Made by a program: the position numbers and the translations under genes. Positions 1 to 8,742 of a DNA stretch of 38,733 nt are shown one piece after another. The notes under the pieces are model-generated. The model was given only the letters and a program-made list of their open reading frames with translations, was not told where the DNA came from and ran no database searches. The stretch is from an uncultured Oscillibacter sp. Lineage in GTDB: Bacteria > Bacillota > Clostridia > Oscillospirales > Oscillospiraceae. The stretch spans positions 1 through 38,733 of the forward strand of contig NZ_CANTJS010000024.1 of the NCBI RefSeq assembly GCF_947654275.1. Reading direction: 5' to 3'. Positions within the stretch are counted from its first letter, which is position 1; every line of letters begins with the position of its first letter.

Positions 1-72
1 CTGTCTCCTGAATCCCTCGGATATTTGTACTATTCTTGAAAATTGATTTCCCTGATGTGAGGGTTTTCCCCC

Positions 73-101
73 TTGACAACCTGGAAAAAACATGCTAAAG
101 T
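73..101 (+). promoter_or_regulatory. Promoter of the glycine T-box / glyS operon
   Basis: A sigma-A type promoter is visible: TTGACA at 73-78, a 17-base spacer and TAAAGT at 96-101. Transcription would start near 108, just upstream of the T-box leader. The -35 is perfect and the -10 matches four of six consensus positions. Confidence 0.8.
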
Positions 102-107
102 GAGTGC

Positions 108-449
108 CATATCGGAATAAGCGAAAGGCCATGACAGGAAAGAGTATCTTCCACAAGGAAAAAAGGCAAAAAGCCAAAGAGAAAAAAGTCCGGTGAAGAG
201 AGAGGGCGGCTGGTGCAAGCCCTTCCGGAAGGGAAGAGAAGGCGTCCTGAAGCCGCGGGGAGGCAATGCCCCGCCGGTCCCCGCCGTTACCGGGCAGAGT
301 GTCCCTTTGATTCCATGCGAAAAGAAATAGAATGCGAAGAAGAAATGGAATGCGAAAAGAAATGGAATGCGAAAAAGGGAAATTCAGGTGGAACCGCGGA
401 CTTTTTACAAAAAGCTCGCCCTGAGCCGTTTCAGGCTTGGGGCGTTTTT
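108..449 (+). ncRNA. Glycine T-box riboswitch leader
   Basis: This leader senses uncharged tRNA and controls the downstream operon by antitermination. Stem I elements are present in order: AGAGTA at 141-146, AGAGAG near 197-203, and GGTGCAAGCC at 212-221. The base helix CAGGA/TCCTG encloses the specifier loop. The triplet GGC at 241-243, followed by a purine just before that helix, reads as the specifier, so tRNA-Gly(GCC) is the predicted ligand. CCGTTA near 282-288 precedes the T-box proper, CAGGTGGAACCGCGG at 385-399. The intrinsic terminator follows at 417-449. Glycine specificity agrees with glyS being the third gene of the operon. Confidence 0.93.
417..449 (+). terminator. T-box intrinsic terminator
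   Basis: An 11-bp stem (417-427 with 434-444, including two G-U pairs) and a six-base loop are followed by five Ts. It lies directly after the T-box antiterminator sequence and would be the off state of the leader. Confidence 0.92.
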
Positions 450-536
450 GCATTTGTCCCAATTTCCTTTAATGTTTATAAGTGCTGTTTATAAGCGCAA
501 GGGGAAATTGGGACTTGCGTTTGAAAGGGGGGGTCA

Positions 537-1334
537 GTGACGGAAGAACGACTTGAACCGTGGGAGAATGAGAGCCAGAAGCTGGAGTTCGAGGACTACG
601 CCATGAAGTACCGCCCAGAGGAGATGACCATTCTGGTTCTTACGAATCAAGACATCTTCGGCGGGGCCAACTACGGCCGGACCGGTCTCCAACTGGGTAT
701 GATTCTGCTGAACGCCTGGACGGAGGAGGGAAACCCGAAGATTCACCGGGAGGAGTTCTGGCTGAATGCCTTGGCCACCCGGAAAATGCTGAATCTGTAC
801 ACCCGGCGGACCCCTGAAAATTCCATTCTCAAGTGTCGGGTCCGTCCTCTGGCGGATGAAACGGGGACCAGACGCTTTCTGCTGGCAGACGCCCCGGAAC
901 CGGCTGCGCACCCAAAGCTGGAGGCAATTTTAAAACGGCGGAACAAGCCGGTGGTCCTGAATGTGGAGGGTTTGGGGACCTTTACTCTGGACCGGAAGAA
1001 CGACTGGTTCCAGGGAAGGATCGACTGGCTGGGGCGCCCGGTACAGCTTACTTTTGACCGGGGTGGCCCCAAGAAACGGGAAGCCGCTCAGGAGACAGCC
1101 CGGGCTTTGCTGGCTGCGGCGGCAGACTGGGACCGGCGAGTGCGGGCGTATGCTGCCGCTGAGTTGATGGAATCTGTTTCTCTGATTCAGGATATGGGCC
1201 TGGATGCCGTTCAGGTAGACCACAAGGGCGGCTTTGACTTCTGGTTTGAGGACTGCCCTTCCCTGGGCGGTCACTCCCTCCATGTGGCCGGCACTCTGAC
1301 CGGCGGGCCCGACTTTGCCGGAATGGAGGGCTGA
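537..1334 (+). CDS. Hypothetical protein, DUF2262-like C-terminus
   Basis: This is a 265-residue soluble protein of unknown function. The start is GTG, chosen because a purine-rich AAAGGGGGGG site lies 4-13 bases upstream. There is no signal peptide or membrane segment. The C-terminal ~70 residues, with GGFDFWFEDCP followed by GGHSLHVAGTL, resemble the pattern of the uncharacterised DUF2262 family (an F-x-F acidic strand, then GHS and a hydrophobic strand). The N-terminal half is not recognised. It is the first gene after the glycine T-box and is therefore probably expressed on glycine starvation with glyS. Proteins of this size and acidic character are often immunity-like, but nothing here proves that. 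The reading frame is secure; the family call is tentative. Confidence 0.75.
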   Translation: MTEERLEPWENESQKLEFEDYAMKYRPEEMTILVLTNQDIFGGANYGRTGLQLGMILLNAWTEEGNPKIHREEFWLNALATRKMLNLYTRRTPENSILKCRVRPLADETGTRRFLLADAPEPAAHPKLEAILKRRNKPVVLNVEGLGTFTLDRKNDWFQGRIDWLGRPVQLTFDRGGPKKREAAQETARALLAAAADWDRRVRAYAAAELMESVSLIQDMGLDAVQVDHKGGFDFWFEDCPSLGGHSLHVAGTLTGGPDFAGMEG

Positions 1335-1423
1335 CGGCTGGCGTCGGACCAGGAGCAGAATCCGGTGTGAAAAAGAGTGGTTTTGCGGTCTGCTTCTTTC
1401 CGTGAGCAAAAAGGAGTGATTTT

Positions 1424-1810
1424 ATGAACGAACAGCACAGGGAACAGGCCATTCAGGTGGTGAAAAATATCCTCCATGTTCTTCATGAGAAATGCTATGA
1501 GGACCTGCCCCAATGCGTGGACGAAATGGAGTGGAGCGACACGGCGGAAATCCGGGAGTGTATCCAGGGGACCCTGGAGCTCAACGATTTGGAGGCCTTC
1601 GACGAGTACGACGTGCCCAGCAGATTTCATCCCCAATATGAGTACCATCAGCTGGACTTCTATGAGCGGGGCCCCCGGGATTCCTTTGAGGTAGATTATG
1701 ATTTGACCGCCGACGGCGGGGAACCGGCGGACCTGTGCCTGCAATTGGGCTTTGTTCCCCGGGAGGACGGAACGCTGAAAAGCGTCTTCCGCACCATCGA
1801 CCCCCGGTAA
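1424..1810 (+). CDS. Hypothetical small acidic protein
   Basis: A 128-residue, strongly acidic, soluble protein starts at ATG after AAGGAGTGATTTT. No signal peptide, membrane segment or catalytic motif is seen. The helical N-terminus (residues 1-50) and the C-terminal strands with the pattern D-L-x-L-x-L-x-F resemble small uncharacterised families such as DUF7668, but this is only a weak resemblance. It sits between the DUF2262-like gene and glyS, with an 89-base gap before and a 56-base gap after, so it probably belongs to the T-box operon. A function cannot be assigned. Confidence 0.72.
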   Translation: MNEQHREQAIQVVKNILHVLHEKCYEDLPQCVDEMEWSDTAEIRECIQGTLELNDLEAFDEYDVPSRFHPQYEYHQLDFYERGPRDSFEVDYDLTADGGEPADLCLQLGFVPREDGTLKSVFRTIDPR

Positions 1811-1866
1811 TCCAGGACCAAACAAGATTCAATATTTTAGATATTTTAGATAAGGAGAATTTGACA

Positions 1867-3282
1867 ATGGACAACAAGCAGAAAACCATGGAAAAGGTCG
1901 TGGCCCTGTGCAAAAACCGGGGCTTTGTGTTCCCCGGCAGCGAAATCTACGGAGGCCTTGCCAACAGCTGGGACTACGGCCCTCTGGGCGTGGAGCTGAA
2001 AAACAACGTCAAGCGGGCCTGGTGGAAGAAGTTTGTTCAGGAAAACCCCTACAACGTGGGTCTGGACGCCGCCATCCTCATGAATCCCCAGGTCTGGGTA
2101 GCCTCCGGCCATGTCTCCACCTTCAACGATCCCCTGATTGACTGCAAGGCCTGCAAAATGCGCCACCGGGCCGACAAGCTGGTGGAAAGCTTCGTCCAGG
2201 AAAACAGCATGGACGTCAACGTGGAGGCCATGACCCAGGAGGATCTGGTGGCCTTCATCCGGGACAACAACGTACCCTGCCCCGGCTGCGGCAAGAGCGA
2301 CTTCACCGACATCCGGAAATTCAACCTGATGTTCAAGACCCACCAGGGCGTCACCGAGGACTCTGCCAACGAGGTCTATCTCCGGCCGGAGACCGCTCAG
2401 GGCATTTTCGTGAACTTCCCCGCCATTCAGCGGACCACTCGCCGGAAGCTCCCCTTTGGCGTGTGCCAGGTGGGCAAGAGCTTCCGCAACGAAATCACCC
2501 CCGGCAACTTCATTTTCCGTATTCGGGAGTTTGAACAGATGGAGCTGGAATTCTTCTGCAAGCCGGACACGGACCTGGAGTGGTTCCAGTACTGGCGGAC
2601 CTACTGCCACGACTGGCTCATCGGCCTGAACGTGAAGGAGGAAAATCTCCGCCTCCGGGACCATGAGCCCGAGGAACTGGCGTTCTATTCCAAGGCCACC
2701 ACCGATTTTGAGTATCTGTTCCCCTTCGGCTGGGGCGAGCTGTGGGGCGTGGCAGACCGCACCGACTACGACCTGAGCCAGCACCAGAAGCACTCCGGCC
2801 AGGACCTGACCTATTTCGACCCGGAAACCAATCAGCACTATGTGCCCTACGTCATTGAGCCCTCCCTGGGCGCGGACCGGATGACCCTGGCCCTGCTGGT
2901 GGAAGCCTATGACGAGGAGGTTGTGGACGCGGAAAAGAACGATGTGCGCACCGTCATGCGCTTCCATCCCGCCATCGCCCCCTTCAAGGTGGCCGTCCTG
3001 CCCCTGAGCAAGAAACTCAGCGACAAGGCCCGGGAGATTCAGCAGGAGCTTTCCAGGGAGTGGATGGTGGACTTCGACGAAACCGGCTCCATCGGCAAGC
3101 GCTACCGCCGGGAGGACGAGATCGGCACCCCCTACTGCGTCACCGTGGACTTTGAGACCGTGGGCGACGACAAAAAGCCCGCCGACAACTGCGTTACCGT
3201 CCGGGAGCGGGACTCCATGGCACAGGTCCGCATTCCCATCAGCGAGCTGAAGGCGTATCTGACTGAAAAACTGGCATACTGA
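1867..3282 (+). CDS. glyS: Glycyl-tRNA synthetase, single-chain alpha2 type
   Basis: This cytoplasmic class II enzyme charges tRNA-Gly with glycine using ATP. It has 471 residues, normal for the single-chain (GlyQS, eukaryote-like) type rather than the two-subunit GlyQ/GlyS type. Visible signatures are a four-cysteine zinc-type insert (CKAC near residue 92 and CPGC near 138), RPETAQGIF near 172, motif 2 [10 protein letters not shown] near 206, and motif 3 [13 protein letters not shown] near 330. A C-terminal anticodon-binding domain follows. The ATG was chosen because AAGGAG lies at 1852-1857; an open frame extends upstream through the previous gene but is not coding. It is the last gene of the operon that starts with a glycine T-box. 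Confidence 0.97.
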   Translation: MDNKQKTMEKVVALCKNRGFVFPGSEIYGGLANSWDYGPLGVELKNNVKRAWWKKFVQENPYNVGLDAAILMNPQVWVASGHVSTFNDPLIDCKACKMRHRADKLVESFVQENSMDVNVEAMTQEDLVAFIRDNNVPCPGCGKSDFTDIRKFNLMFKTHQGVTEDSANEVYLRPETAQGIFVNFPAIQRTTRRKLPFGVCQVGKSFRNEITPGNFIFRIREFEQMELEFFCKPDTDLEWFQYWRTYCHDWLIGLNVKEENLRLRDHEPEELAFYSKATTDFEYLFPFGWGELWGVADRTDYDLSQHQKHSGQDLTYFDPETNQHYVPYVIEPSLGADRMTLALLVEAYDEEVVDAEKNDVRTVMRFHPAIAPFKVAVLPLSKKLSDKAREIQQELSREWMVDFDETGSIGKRYRREDEIGTPYCVTVDFETVGDDKKPADNCVTVRERDSMAQVRIPISELKAYLTEKLAY

Positions 3283-3287
3283 TTTTC

Positions 3288-3365
3288 AAAGAGTGAAGAG
3301 TGGAGAGTGAAGAGTGGAGATAACGGAAAATCTTCACTCTCAACTCTTTACTCTTCACTCTTTTT
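3288..3365 (+). repeat. Inverted repeat of GAGTGAAGAGTG words, possible glyS terminator
   Basis: AAAGAGTGAAGAGT (3288-3301) is perfectly complementary to 3350-3363. A second internal 11-bp match pairs 3303-3313 with 3331-3341, leaving an eight-base bulge. The 3' arm ends in a T run, so the structure can act as a terminator for the glyS operon. It is built from tandem copies of a short purine word, like the repeats at the right end of the window. Confidence 0.75.
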
Positions 3366-3385
3366 ATGAAAGCGAGGCAACTGCT

Positions 3386-5329
3386 TTGTTCAAGAAAAAA
3401 TTACCCATTGGTCCCCAATGGTTCCGTTGGCTGATGTCTGCCGCCGCCTCCCTCTGCATGGGACTGGCGGTGGCCGTTGCCATGCAGTGGACCGGTCTGG
3501 GAACGCTGACGCTGGTCTGGGAATGGGTCCGGACCTATCCCGCTCATCTGGTCATGACAGCCCTGCTCTATGCCGTGCCGGTGTTCCTTCTGGGGGCGCT
3601 GACGGGGCGGCTGTGGCTGGGGGCCGTTCCCGTGGAACTGCTGGGGATGATTCTGGCCCTGGTGGACTACTTCAAAAACGCCGTCAACGGCACGCCCCTG
3701 GAGCTGGCGGATTTCGGTCTGGCCGCCCAGGCGGGGAACGTGGCGGGACTGGCGGGGGACCTGACGCCGCCGGAGGATTTTTTCCTGGCACTGGCGGCGC
3801 TGGGGCTCTGCACAGCGGTCCTCTTCCTGACCCGGCGGCTTACCCGCCTGGAGGGCCGGACACGGGCTCTGTCCCTGGTGTTTTCCGTTACGGCGGCGGT
3901 CATCCTCTGCACCGGTCCGGGGACCCGGACGGTGGGGAGCTGGCTGGGCGTGGATTTTTATACCCGGATGCCCGCCGCAGAAAACCGCAATGTCCACGGT
4001 CTGACCCTCAGCCTCTGGCGGGATGCCTTCCCGCAGCCCAAGACGCCGCCGGAGGGCTACAGCGAGGCCTATATGCAGGAGGTGCTGGACCGGATTGACC
4101 GGCTTCTGGCAGAGGAACAGCCCCGGCCGGAGACCCGGCCCAATATCCTGTTTATCCTCTCCGAGTCCTTTTATGACCTGAACCGTCTGCCGGAACTCCG
4201 CTATGGCGGGGACCCTCTGGAGAACTTCCACGCCCTGGAGAAAGAGAGCATCAGCGGGACCTTCCACAGCCACTATCTGGGCTACGGCACCGGATATATC
4301 GAAATGGCCATGCTCTATGGCGTTGATCACATGGACCTGCCGCCGGGGACCAATATCTGCTTCATGGACGACGGCGTCTATGAGCGCTTCGACGCTCTGG
4401 CGGAGCAGTATACGAAATCCCGGGGCTATACCGCGGAAATGCTCCACGCCTTTGACAACAGTCTCTATAACCGGACGGTGACCTATCCTCTGCTGGGCTT
4501 TGACAGCCTTCTGTTCTCCGAGGATGTCCAGTCCCTGGGCTTTGACTGGGAGGGAGGCGTTTACGGCGGCTACTATATGAAGGACAGCTATCTCTATCAG
4601 GGAATGCTGGAGCGGATGGAGGACATCAACCGGCAGGGAAAGCGGGCCTTTCTCTACGGCATATCCATGGAGAACCACCAGCCCTTTGACCCGGAGAAGT
4701 TCAACTATGAATGTCAGCTCTCCCTGACCACGGACCGCTTTGAGGCGGCGGACCGGGACGTCATCCGGGTGATGCTGGAGGGGATTACCCGGGCGGACCA
4801 GGCGCTGGGGTATCTCACCGACGCCCTGCGGGAGAGCGAGGAGCCCACCATTGTGGTGTTTTACGGCGACCACCGGCCCAACCTGTTTTTGAGCGGCGGC
4901 GACACGGTTTACACCAAGTTGGGCCTCTGTCCGGAAAACGACACGCAGAACTGGACCACGGAGCAGGTGAATGAGCTTTACTCCACCGATTATCTCATCT
5001 GGGCCAACGACGCCGCCCTGCTTCAGGGCCTGGCCGGGACCCGGCGGGACAGCGGCGTGACCTCCCTGGGTCCCCAGCTGCTGGAGCTCACAGGGGGAAC
5101 CGTCTCCCGCTATTGGGCTCTGCTGGAACAGGTTAGCCGGGAGTGTCTGGTCCATACGGATCTCTATTTCGTGGACGGCGAGGGACGCCCCAGCGCCGGC
5201 CGGGAGACGGCGGCGCTGACGCCGGAGGCCCGGGAGCTGCTGGAGCTGCGGGACGCGGTGATCTATGACGCCATTTATGGGCAGCAGTATATCACCGCCG
5301 CCATGAATCAGCCGTCAGGGCATGGCTGA
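3386..5329 (+). CDS. LtaS-like membrane phosphoglycerol transferase/sulfatase-family protein
   Basis: This is a 647-residue membrane protein of the alkaline-phosphatase/sulfatase superfamily, most like lipoteichoic acid synthase relatives that transfer phosphoglycerol to envelope polymers outside the cell. About five hydrophobic segments occupy residues 12-180. The extracellular catalytic domain starts near 250 with RPNILFILSESF (the metal-ligand Glu). The presumed nucleophile Thr lies in GYGTGYIE near 300, a metal-type His in SMENHQPFD, and YGDHRP near 492 supplies the Asp/His ligands. The TTG start at 3386 is preferred because GAGG lies eight bases upstream. An upstream in-frame GTG at 3314 would begin inside the inverted repeat and has no good ribosome site. 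The exact substrate is unknown. Confidence 0.88.
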   Translation: MFKKKLPIGPQWFRWLMSAAASLCMGLAVAVAMQWTGLGTLTLVWEWVRTYPAHLVMTALLYAVPVFLLGALTGRLWLGAVPVELLGMILALVDYFKNAVNGTPLELADFGLAAQAGNVAGLAGDLTPPEDFFLALAALGLCTAVLFLTRRLTRLEGRTRALSLVFSVTAAVILCTGPGTRTVGSWLGVDFYTRMPAAENRNVHGLTLSLWRDAFPQPKTPPEGYSEAYMQEVLDRIDRLLAEEQPRPETRPNILFILSESFYDLNRLPELRYGGDPLENFHALEKESISGTFHSHYLGYGTGYIEMAMLYGVDHMDLPPGTNICFMDDGVYERFDALAEQYTKSRGYTAEMLHAFDNSLYNRTVTYPLLGFDSLLFSEDVQSLGFDWEGGVYGGYYMKDSYLYQGMLERMEDINRQGKRAFLYGISMENHQPFDPEKFNYECQLSLTTDRFEAADRDVIRVMLEGITRADQALGYLTDALRESEEPTIVVFYGDHRPNLFLSGGDTVYTKLGLCPENDTQNWTTEQVNELYSTDYLIWANDAALLQGLAGTRRDSGVTSLGPQLLELTGGTVSRYWALLEQVSRECLVHTDLYFVDGEGRPSAGRETAALTPEARELLELRDAVIYDAIYGQQYITAAMNQPSGHG

Positions 5330-5459
5330 AGACCGGAGACGGCGGAAGCGGCTTCTGAAAATTGTGAGGAAAAGCCCTGTGCAACCCCAGGTTGCCCAAA
5401 TGCAAGGCCCTTGCGGTTTACATTTGGGGAAATACGGAGTAAAGTCAGGAGTGAGAGAT

Positions 5460-5891
5460 ATGAAGCTGGATGAAAAACTGGTTTCCCTGCGGAAGAAGAA
5501 GGGAATCACCCAGGCGGAGCTGGCGGAGACCGTGCAGGTGTCCCGGCAGGCTGTCTCCAAATGGGAGTCGGGCGGCTCGCTGCCTTCCACGGAAAATTTA
5601 AGGGCCCTGAGCAGGCTGTATGGGGTGCCCATGGACTACCTGCTGAATGAGGAAGAGGCAGAAGAAGGGGAGCCTTTCCCTCAAAATCCAACAGTCAAAC
5701 CAGATACATCGGAAAACAACAGAAGGAAAACAGGTCTGAAATGGTGTATTGCGGCACTGGTGATTTTAATGTTGATTGTGTTTGTTGGAATATTGATTGC
5801 CAACAAAAATAAAGAGTATTCCCATTTAGGGGAAACACAAGGGGAGGAGGTGAATGGGGTTCCAAGCATAGAATTCGAGCTGGAATGGTAG
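5460..5891 (+). CDS. XRE-family regulator with C-terminal membrane anchor
   Basis: This is a 143-residue protein. Residues 1-62 form a Cro/C1-type helix-turn-helix (ITQAELAETVQVSRQAVSKWESG, with the usual W-E after the recognition helix). A linker follows, then one membrane segment near residues 93-115, and a short outside tail ending in IEFELEW. The ATG at 5460 fits the family start MKLDEKLVSLRKKKG; an upstream open extension overlaps the preceding gene and is rejected. Regulators of this layout are common in Firmicutes and often control adjacent membrane or secreted proteins. Here three such small genes follow directly, with a 23-base gap to the first. Target and signal are not known. Confidence 0.88.
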   Translation: MKLDEKLVSLRKKKGITQAELAETVQVSRQAVSKWESGGSLPSTENLRALSRLYGVPMDYLLNEEEAEEGEPFPQNPTVKPDTSENNRRKTGLKWCIAALVILMLIVFVGILIANKNKEYSHLGETQGEEVNGVPSIEFELEW

Positions 5892-5914
5892 CTCGATGGG
5901 GAGGAGGTGAGAAC

Positions 5915-6106
5915 ATGAAGAAGAGAGTGATGGTTTTAGTGTGCGTAATCCTCAGCATCGTGGGGCTGGTTGGAATTTTCCGTGCAATGGAGTCTCCCCC
6001 CAGAGAAGAATTTTTAGAGGGGGAACTGCTTGAAGACGGCACCTACCGTTATGAGGACAGATTCGGTACGGTCATAGAGGCCGATTGGAACGCCGGCGGG
6101 CAGTAA
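5915..6106 (+). CDS. Small membrane-anchored or secreted protein
   Basis: This is a 63-residue protein with an N-terminal hydrophobic segment (residues 5-22), after a Lys/Arg start, and a short acidic outer part. The ATG has GGAGGTGAG just upstream. The outer part contains DGTYRYEDRFGTVIEADW, which resembles DGKYDFGDGTTVTIEPIPW of the next gene; the two may share one small extracytoplasmic fold. It follows the XRE membrane regulator by 23 bases, so the two are likely co-transcribed. No named family is recognised. Confidence 0.7.
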   Translation: MKKRVMVLVCVILSIVGLVGIFRAMESPPREEFLEGELLEDGTYRYEDRFGTVIEADWNAGGQ

Positions 6107-6157
6107 GAATCTTTGAAAGAGTTTGTGATTTATTGAGTTTATGGAAGGAAGTTTACT

Positions 6158-6451
6158 ATGAAAATGAGAAAAGCTTATACGATTTTGCTTGCGGCTGCAA
6201 TGTGTCTGAGTTTGCTGTGCATTTCCGCCGCCGCCGCTGCGAAAGATGATGCAGGGGATTCCAATTCGGAAGATATCATTAAATCGGAGACTTTGGGTGT
6301 GGTTGTGGTAAAAGGCGATGGAAAATATGACTTTGGCGACGGAACAACCGTCACAATTGAGCCTATTCCGTGGTTGATGGATGAAGATTCGAAAGAGCCT
6401 GTGGTTTTTGAGGACGGCACAATATTATATTGCACCGTGATCGACGAATAA
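6158..6451 (+). CDS. Small secreted protein
   Basis: This is a 97-residue protein with a clear signal peptide (MKMRKAYTILLAAAMCLSLL, then Ala-rich SAAAAA) and a mature acidic domain of about 70 residues. GGAAGG precedes the ATG. The mature part contains DGKYDFGDGTTVTIEPIPW, similar to a stretch in the preceding gene. Base composition is more AT-rich than the synthetase genes around it. It is probably part of the cassette that starts with the XRE regulator. Function unknown. Confidence 0.72.
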   Translation: MKMRKAYTILLAAAMCLSLLCISAAAAAKDDAGDSNSEDIIKSETLGVVVVKGDGKYDFGDGTTVTIEPIPWLMDEDSKEPVVFEDGTILYCTVIDE

Positions 6452-6528
6452 GATACCTCGACAAAAATCGTAAATCCCGGGAAAAAGCGTTGGCCGGGTT
6501 TACTCCTGTGATATGAGTGGTGCGTCAA

Positions 6529-7038
6529 ATGTTAAGAAATAAAAAAACAACCAGTTTACTCCTGGCCGGTTTTCTGGTTTTGTTCTGCGTGCTGATTGCG
6601 TATGAATTCACATATGAAAAAGGCTTTACCCGGGAATATTATGGGGTACTCTACGGGTCAGATGGGAATCAGCTGACGCAGGCGGAACCTGAGACCTTTT
6701 CCATATCAGGAAGCGCTTCCTATCAATTGAGAAGCGGCGTGAGATTGCAGGGAGACTTGACAGGCGCCGGGCTGGACTGCCGCTTTATAACCCTTGCAAA
6801 TGACTCGCTGGAGGATTCCGGGTGGTATCGGGCTCTTTTGTCCGGGGGACCTCCGGAACCGGGGCCTGTTTCCATGTACGGGTCAACCTGCAATGAGGTT
6901 TTTTTCTCGAAAAAACTGGATGCCTTTGTGTTCCCTATGGAGCAGGGGGATGAGCGGTCTTTTCTGGTCCTCACCGAACAGGAGGGCGCAGTGGACGGTC
7001 CCGCGACAATCATAGCCGAATTTTTTGGGACGCCATAA
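6529..7038 (+). CDS. Hypothetical membrane-anchored protein
   Basis: This is a 169-residue protein with a signal-anchor at residues 8-26 (SLLLAGFLVLFCVLIAYEF) and an extracytoplasmic remainder. The ATG at 6529 gives a typical M-L-R-N-K-K start; an in-frame GTG at 6517 is an alternative (173 residues), and neither has a strong ribosome site. No family is recognised. It is the last gene of the AT-rich cassette after the XRE regulator, 77 bases beyond the previous stop, and may have its own expression. Confidence 0.68.
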   Translation: MLRNKKTTSLLLAGFLVLFCVLIAYEFTYEKGFTREYYGVLYGSDGNQLTQAEPETFSISGSASYQLRSGVRLQGDLTGAGLDCRFITLANDSLEDSGWYRALLSGGPPEPGPVSMYGSTCNEVFFSKKLDAFVFPMEQGDERSFLVLTEQEGAVDGPATIIAEFFGTP

Positions 7039-7164
7039 ATTGAGATTTCTTATGGGCGCTTTCCCCGTTTGCGTTTTCCGTGAAGGGGGAATCCCCTGTA
7101 ACCGCCGGCTGGCAGGCGTTTCCCGGAGTCTCTGAAATAAGGTCGACCTTTTTTTCTCTTTCAC

Positions 7165-7193
7165 TTGCCAAATGAACCAGTTTCTGTTATAAT
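7165..7193 (+). promoter_or_regulatory. Promoter of the NCS2 permease gene
   Basis: TTGCCA at 7165-7170, a 17-base spacer and a perfect TATAAT at 7188-7193. The expected start is near 7200, leaving a leader of about 70 bases without a recognisable purine-riboswitch core. Confidence 0.8.
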
Positions 7194-7272
7194 ACTCCTA
7201 TCAGTTTAGTGCATCTTGAACAGAGGTTTTGAAGGGGGGCGTCTGTTTGGGATGCGGAAAGAGAGGAGAGCT

Positions 7273-8694
7273 ATGGAAAACCTGTTTCATCTGAAGGAGA
7301 ATGGCACCTCGGTCCGCACGGAGGTACTGGCGGGCCTGACCACGTTCATGACGATGGCCTACATCATCGCCCTGAACCCCAACCTGCTGACCAACTTCGA
7401 TGTAGGGTCCGCCCTCTGGAACGGCGTGTTTATGGCCACCTGCCTTGCCTCCGCCCTGGCCATGTTCTGCATGGCGTTTCTTGCCAACAAGCCCTTTGCC
7501 CTGGCCCCCGGCATGGGACTGAACAGCTTCTTTGCCGTGGTGGCGTCCAATATCGCCGTGATTACCGGCATGAGCTATGTAGCCAGCTTCCAGGCGGCCC
7601 TGGTGATTATCCTGATTGAGGGCATCGTGTTTATCGCCCTCTCTCTGCTGAACATCCGGGAGAAGATTGTAGAGGCCATTCCTCTGGGCGTCCGTCTGGG
7701 CATCGCCCCGGCCATCGGCCTGATGCTGATGAATATCGGCCTGGGCTCCAACGCCGGCGTGTACTCTGAAACCGGCGGTCCCTTCTTCGTCATGCGGGAT
7801 TTCTTCGGCGCGCTGACTCCCAGCGTGGCGCAGACCACCATGGGCTCCGGCTACGATGCCATGGTCCTCCAGGTGGTGACCATGTTCATCGGCCTGTTCG
7901 TGATTGTCATTCTGGCCAAAAAGGGCGTGAAGGCGGCGGTGCTGCTGGGCATGCTGGCGGCTTCCGTCATCTACTGGGCGGGCTCCGCCCTGTTCCTGGG
8001 GACGAATCCCTTTGCCGCCCTGAGCACCGCGTCCTTCGTGCCGCCCTTTGGCGACATGATGAGCACCACCTTCTTCAAGTTCAATTTCCAGGGCTTCCTG
8101 GATATCGGATTGTTTACCGCCATTACGCTGGTGATTACCTTCTGCATGATTGACATGTTCGACACCATCGGAACCCTGGTGGGCACCGCCTCCCGGGCCG
8201 GCATGGTGGACAAGGACGGCAGCATGCCCAATATGAAGGAAGCCCTGCTGTCCGACGCCATCGGCACCGTGGCCGGCGCCTGCACCGGCACCTCCACTGT
8301 GACCACCTTCGTGGAGTCCGCTTCCGGCGTGGAGGCCGGAGGCCGTACGGGCCTCACCGCCCTGACCACCGGCGTGCTGTTCCTGGCCTGCATCTTCATC
8401 GCCCCCATCGCTGCCATTATCCCCGCCGCCGCCACCTCGGCCGCCCTGATCTATGTGGGCGTGCTGATGCTGATGGGCCTGCGGAATGTGGACTTCGACG
8501 ACCTGGACCAGATGGTTCCCGTGGCGCTGATGCTGATTGGCATGCCGGTGTCCAGCTCCATCGGTCACGCCATTGGCCTGGGCCTGATTTCCTATACGGT
8601 TATCAAGGTGTTCAGCGGCAGAGCCAAGGACGTGTCCCTGCTTACTTACGTCATTTCCGCCCTGTTCCTGCTGAAATTCTTCCTGATTGTCTGA
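7273..8694 (+). CDS. NCS2-family purine permease (AzgA/PbuG-like)
   Basis: This is a 473-residue polytopic membrane transporter, probably a proton symporter for hypoxanthine, guanine or adenine. The family start is clear: NGTSVRTEVLAGLTTFMTMAYIIALNPN. Conserved features include APGMGLNSFF near residue 80, the region IDMFDTIGTLVGTASRAGMVD near 290 and GTSTVTTFVESASGVEAGGRTGLTA near 345. These match the AzgA/PbuG/PbuO branch of NCS2 rather than the uracil/xanthine branch. The ATG at 7273 follows GAGGAGAG; an earlier in-frame TTG lacks family similarity. It has its own promoter and is a single-gene unit. The exact base transported cannot be told from sequence. Confidence 0.93.
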   Translation: MENLFHLKENGTSVRTEVLAGLTTFMTMAYIIALNPNLLTNFDVGSALWNGVFMATCLASALAMFCMAFLANKPFALAPGMGLNSFFAVVASNIAVITGMSYVASFQAALVIILIEGIVFIALSLLNIREKIVEAIPLGVRLGIAPAIGLMLMNIGLGSNAGVYSETGGPFFVMRDFFGALTPSVAQTTMGSGYDAMVLQVVTMFIGLFVIVILAKKGVKAAVLLGMLAASVIYWAGSALFLGTNPFAALSTASFVPPFGDMMSTTFFKFNFQGFLDIGLFTAITLVITFCMIDMFDTIGTLVGTASRAGMVDKDGSMPNMKEALLSDAIGTVAGACTGTSTVTTFVESASGVEAGGRTGLTALTTGVLFLACIFIAPIAAIIPAAATSAALIYVGVLMLMGLRNVDFDDLDQMVPVALMLIGMPVSSSIGHAIGLGLISYTVIKVFSGRAKDVSLLTYVISALFLLKFFLIV

Positions 8695-8742
8695 TATGCG
8701 GGGAAGACCTCCGGGAGCTCCCGGGCATCCATATAAACCAGG

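Noticed and set aside
213-494. A 93-codon plus-strand ORF in the glycine T-box
   Set aside because: It overlaps the specifier, T-box and terminator structures, which explain the sequence fully.
3314-3385. Upstream GTG start for the LtaS-like gene
   Set aside because: It would begin inside the glyS inverted repeat, adds 24 residues without family character, and lacks the GAGG site that precedes the TTG at 3386.
7194-7272. A purine riboswitch ahead of the NCS2 permease
   Set aside because: The leader is short and shows no three-way-junction core or conserved loop sequences; no terminator or sequestering hairpin was found.
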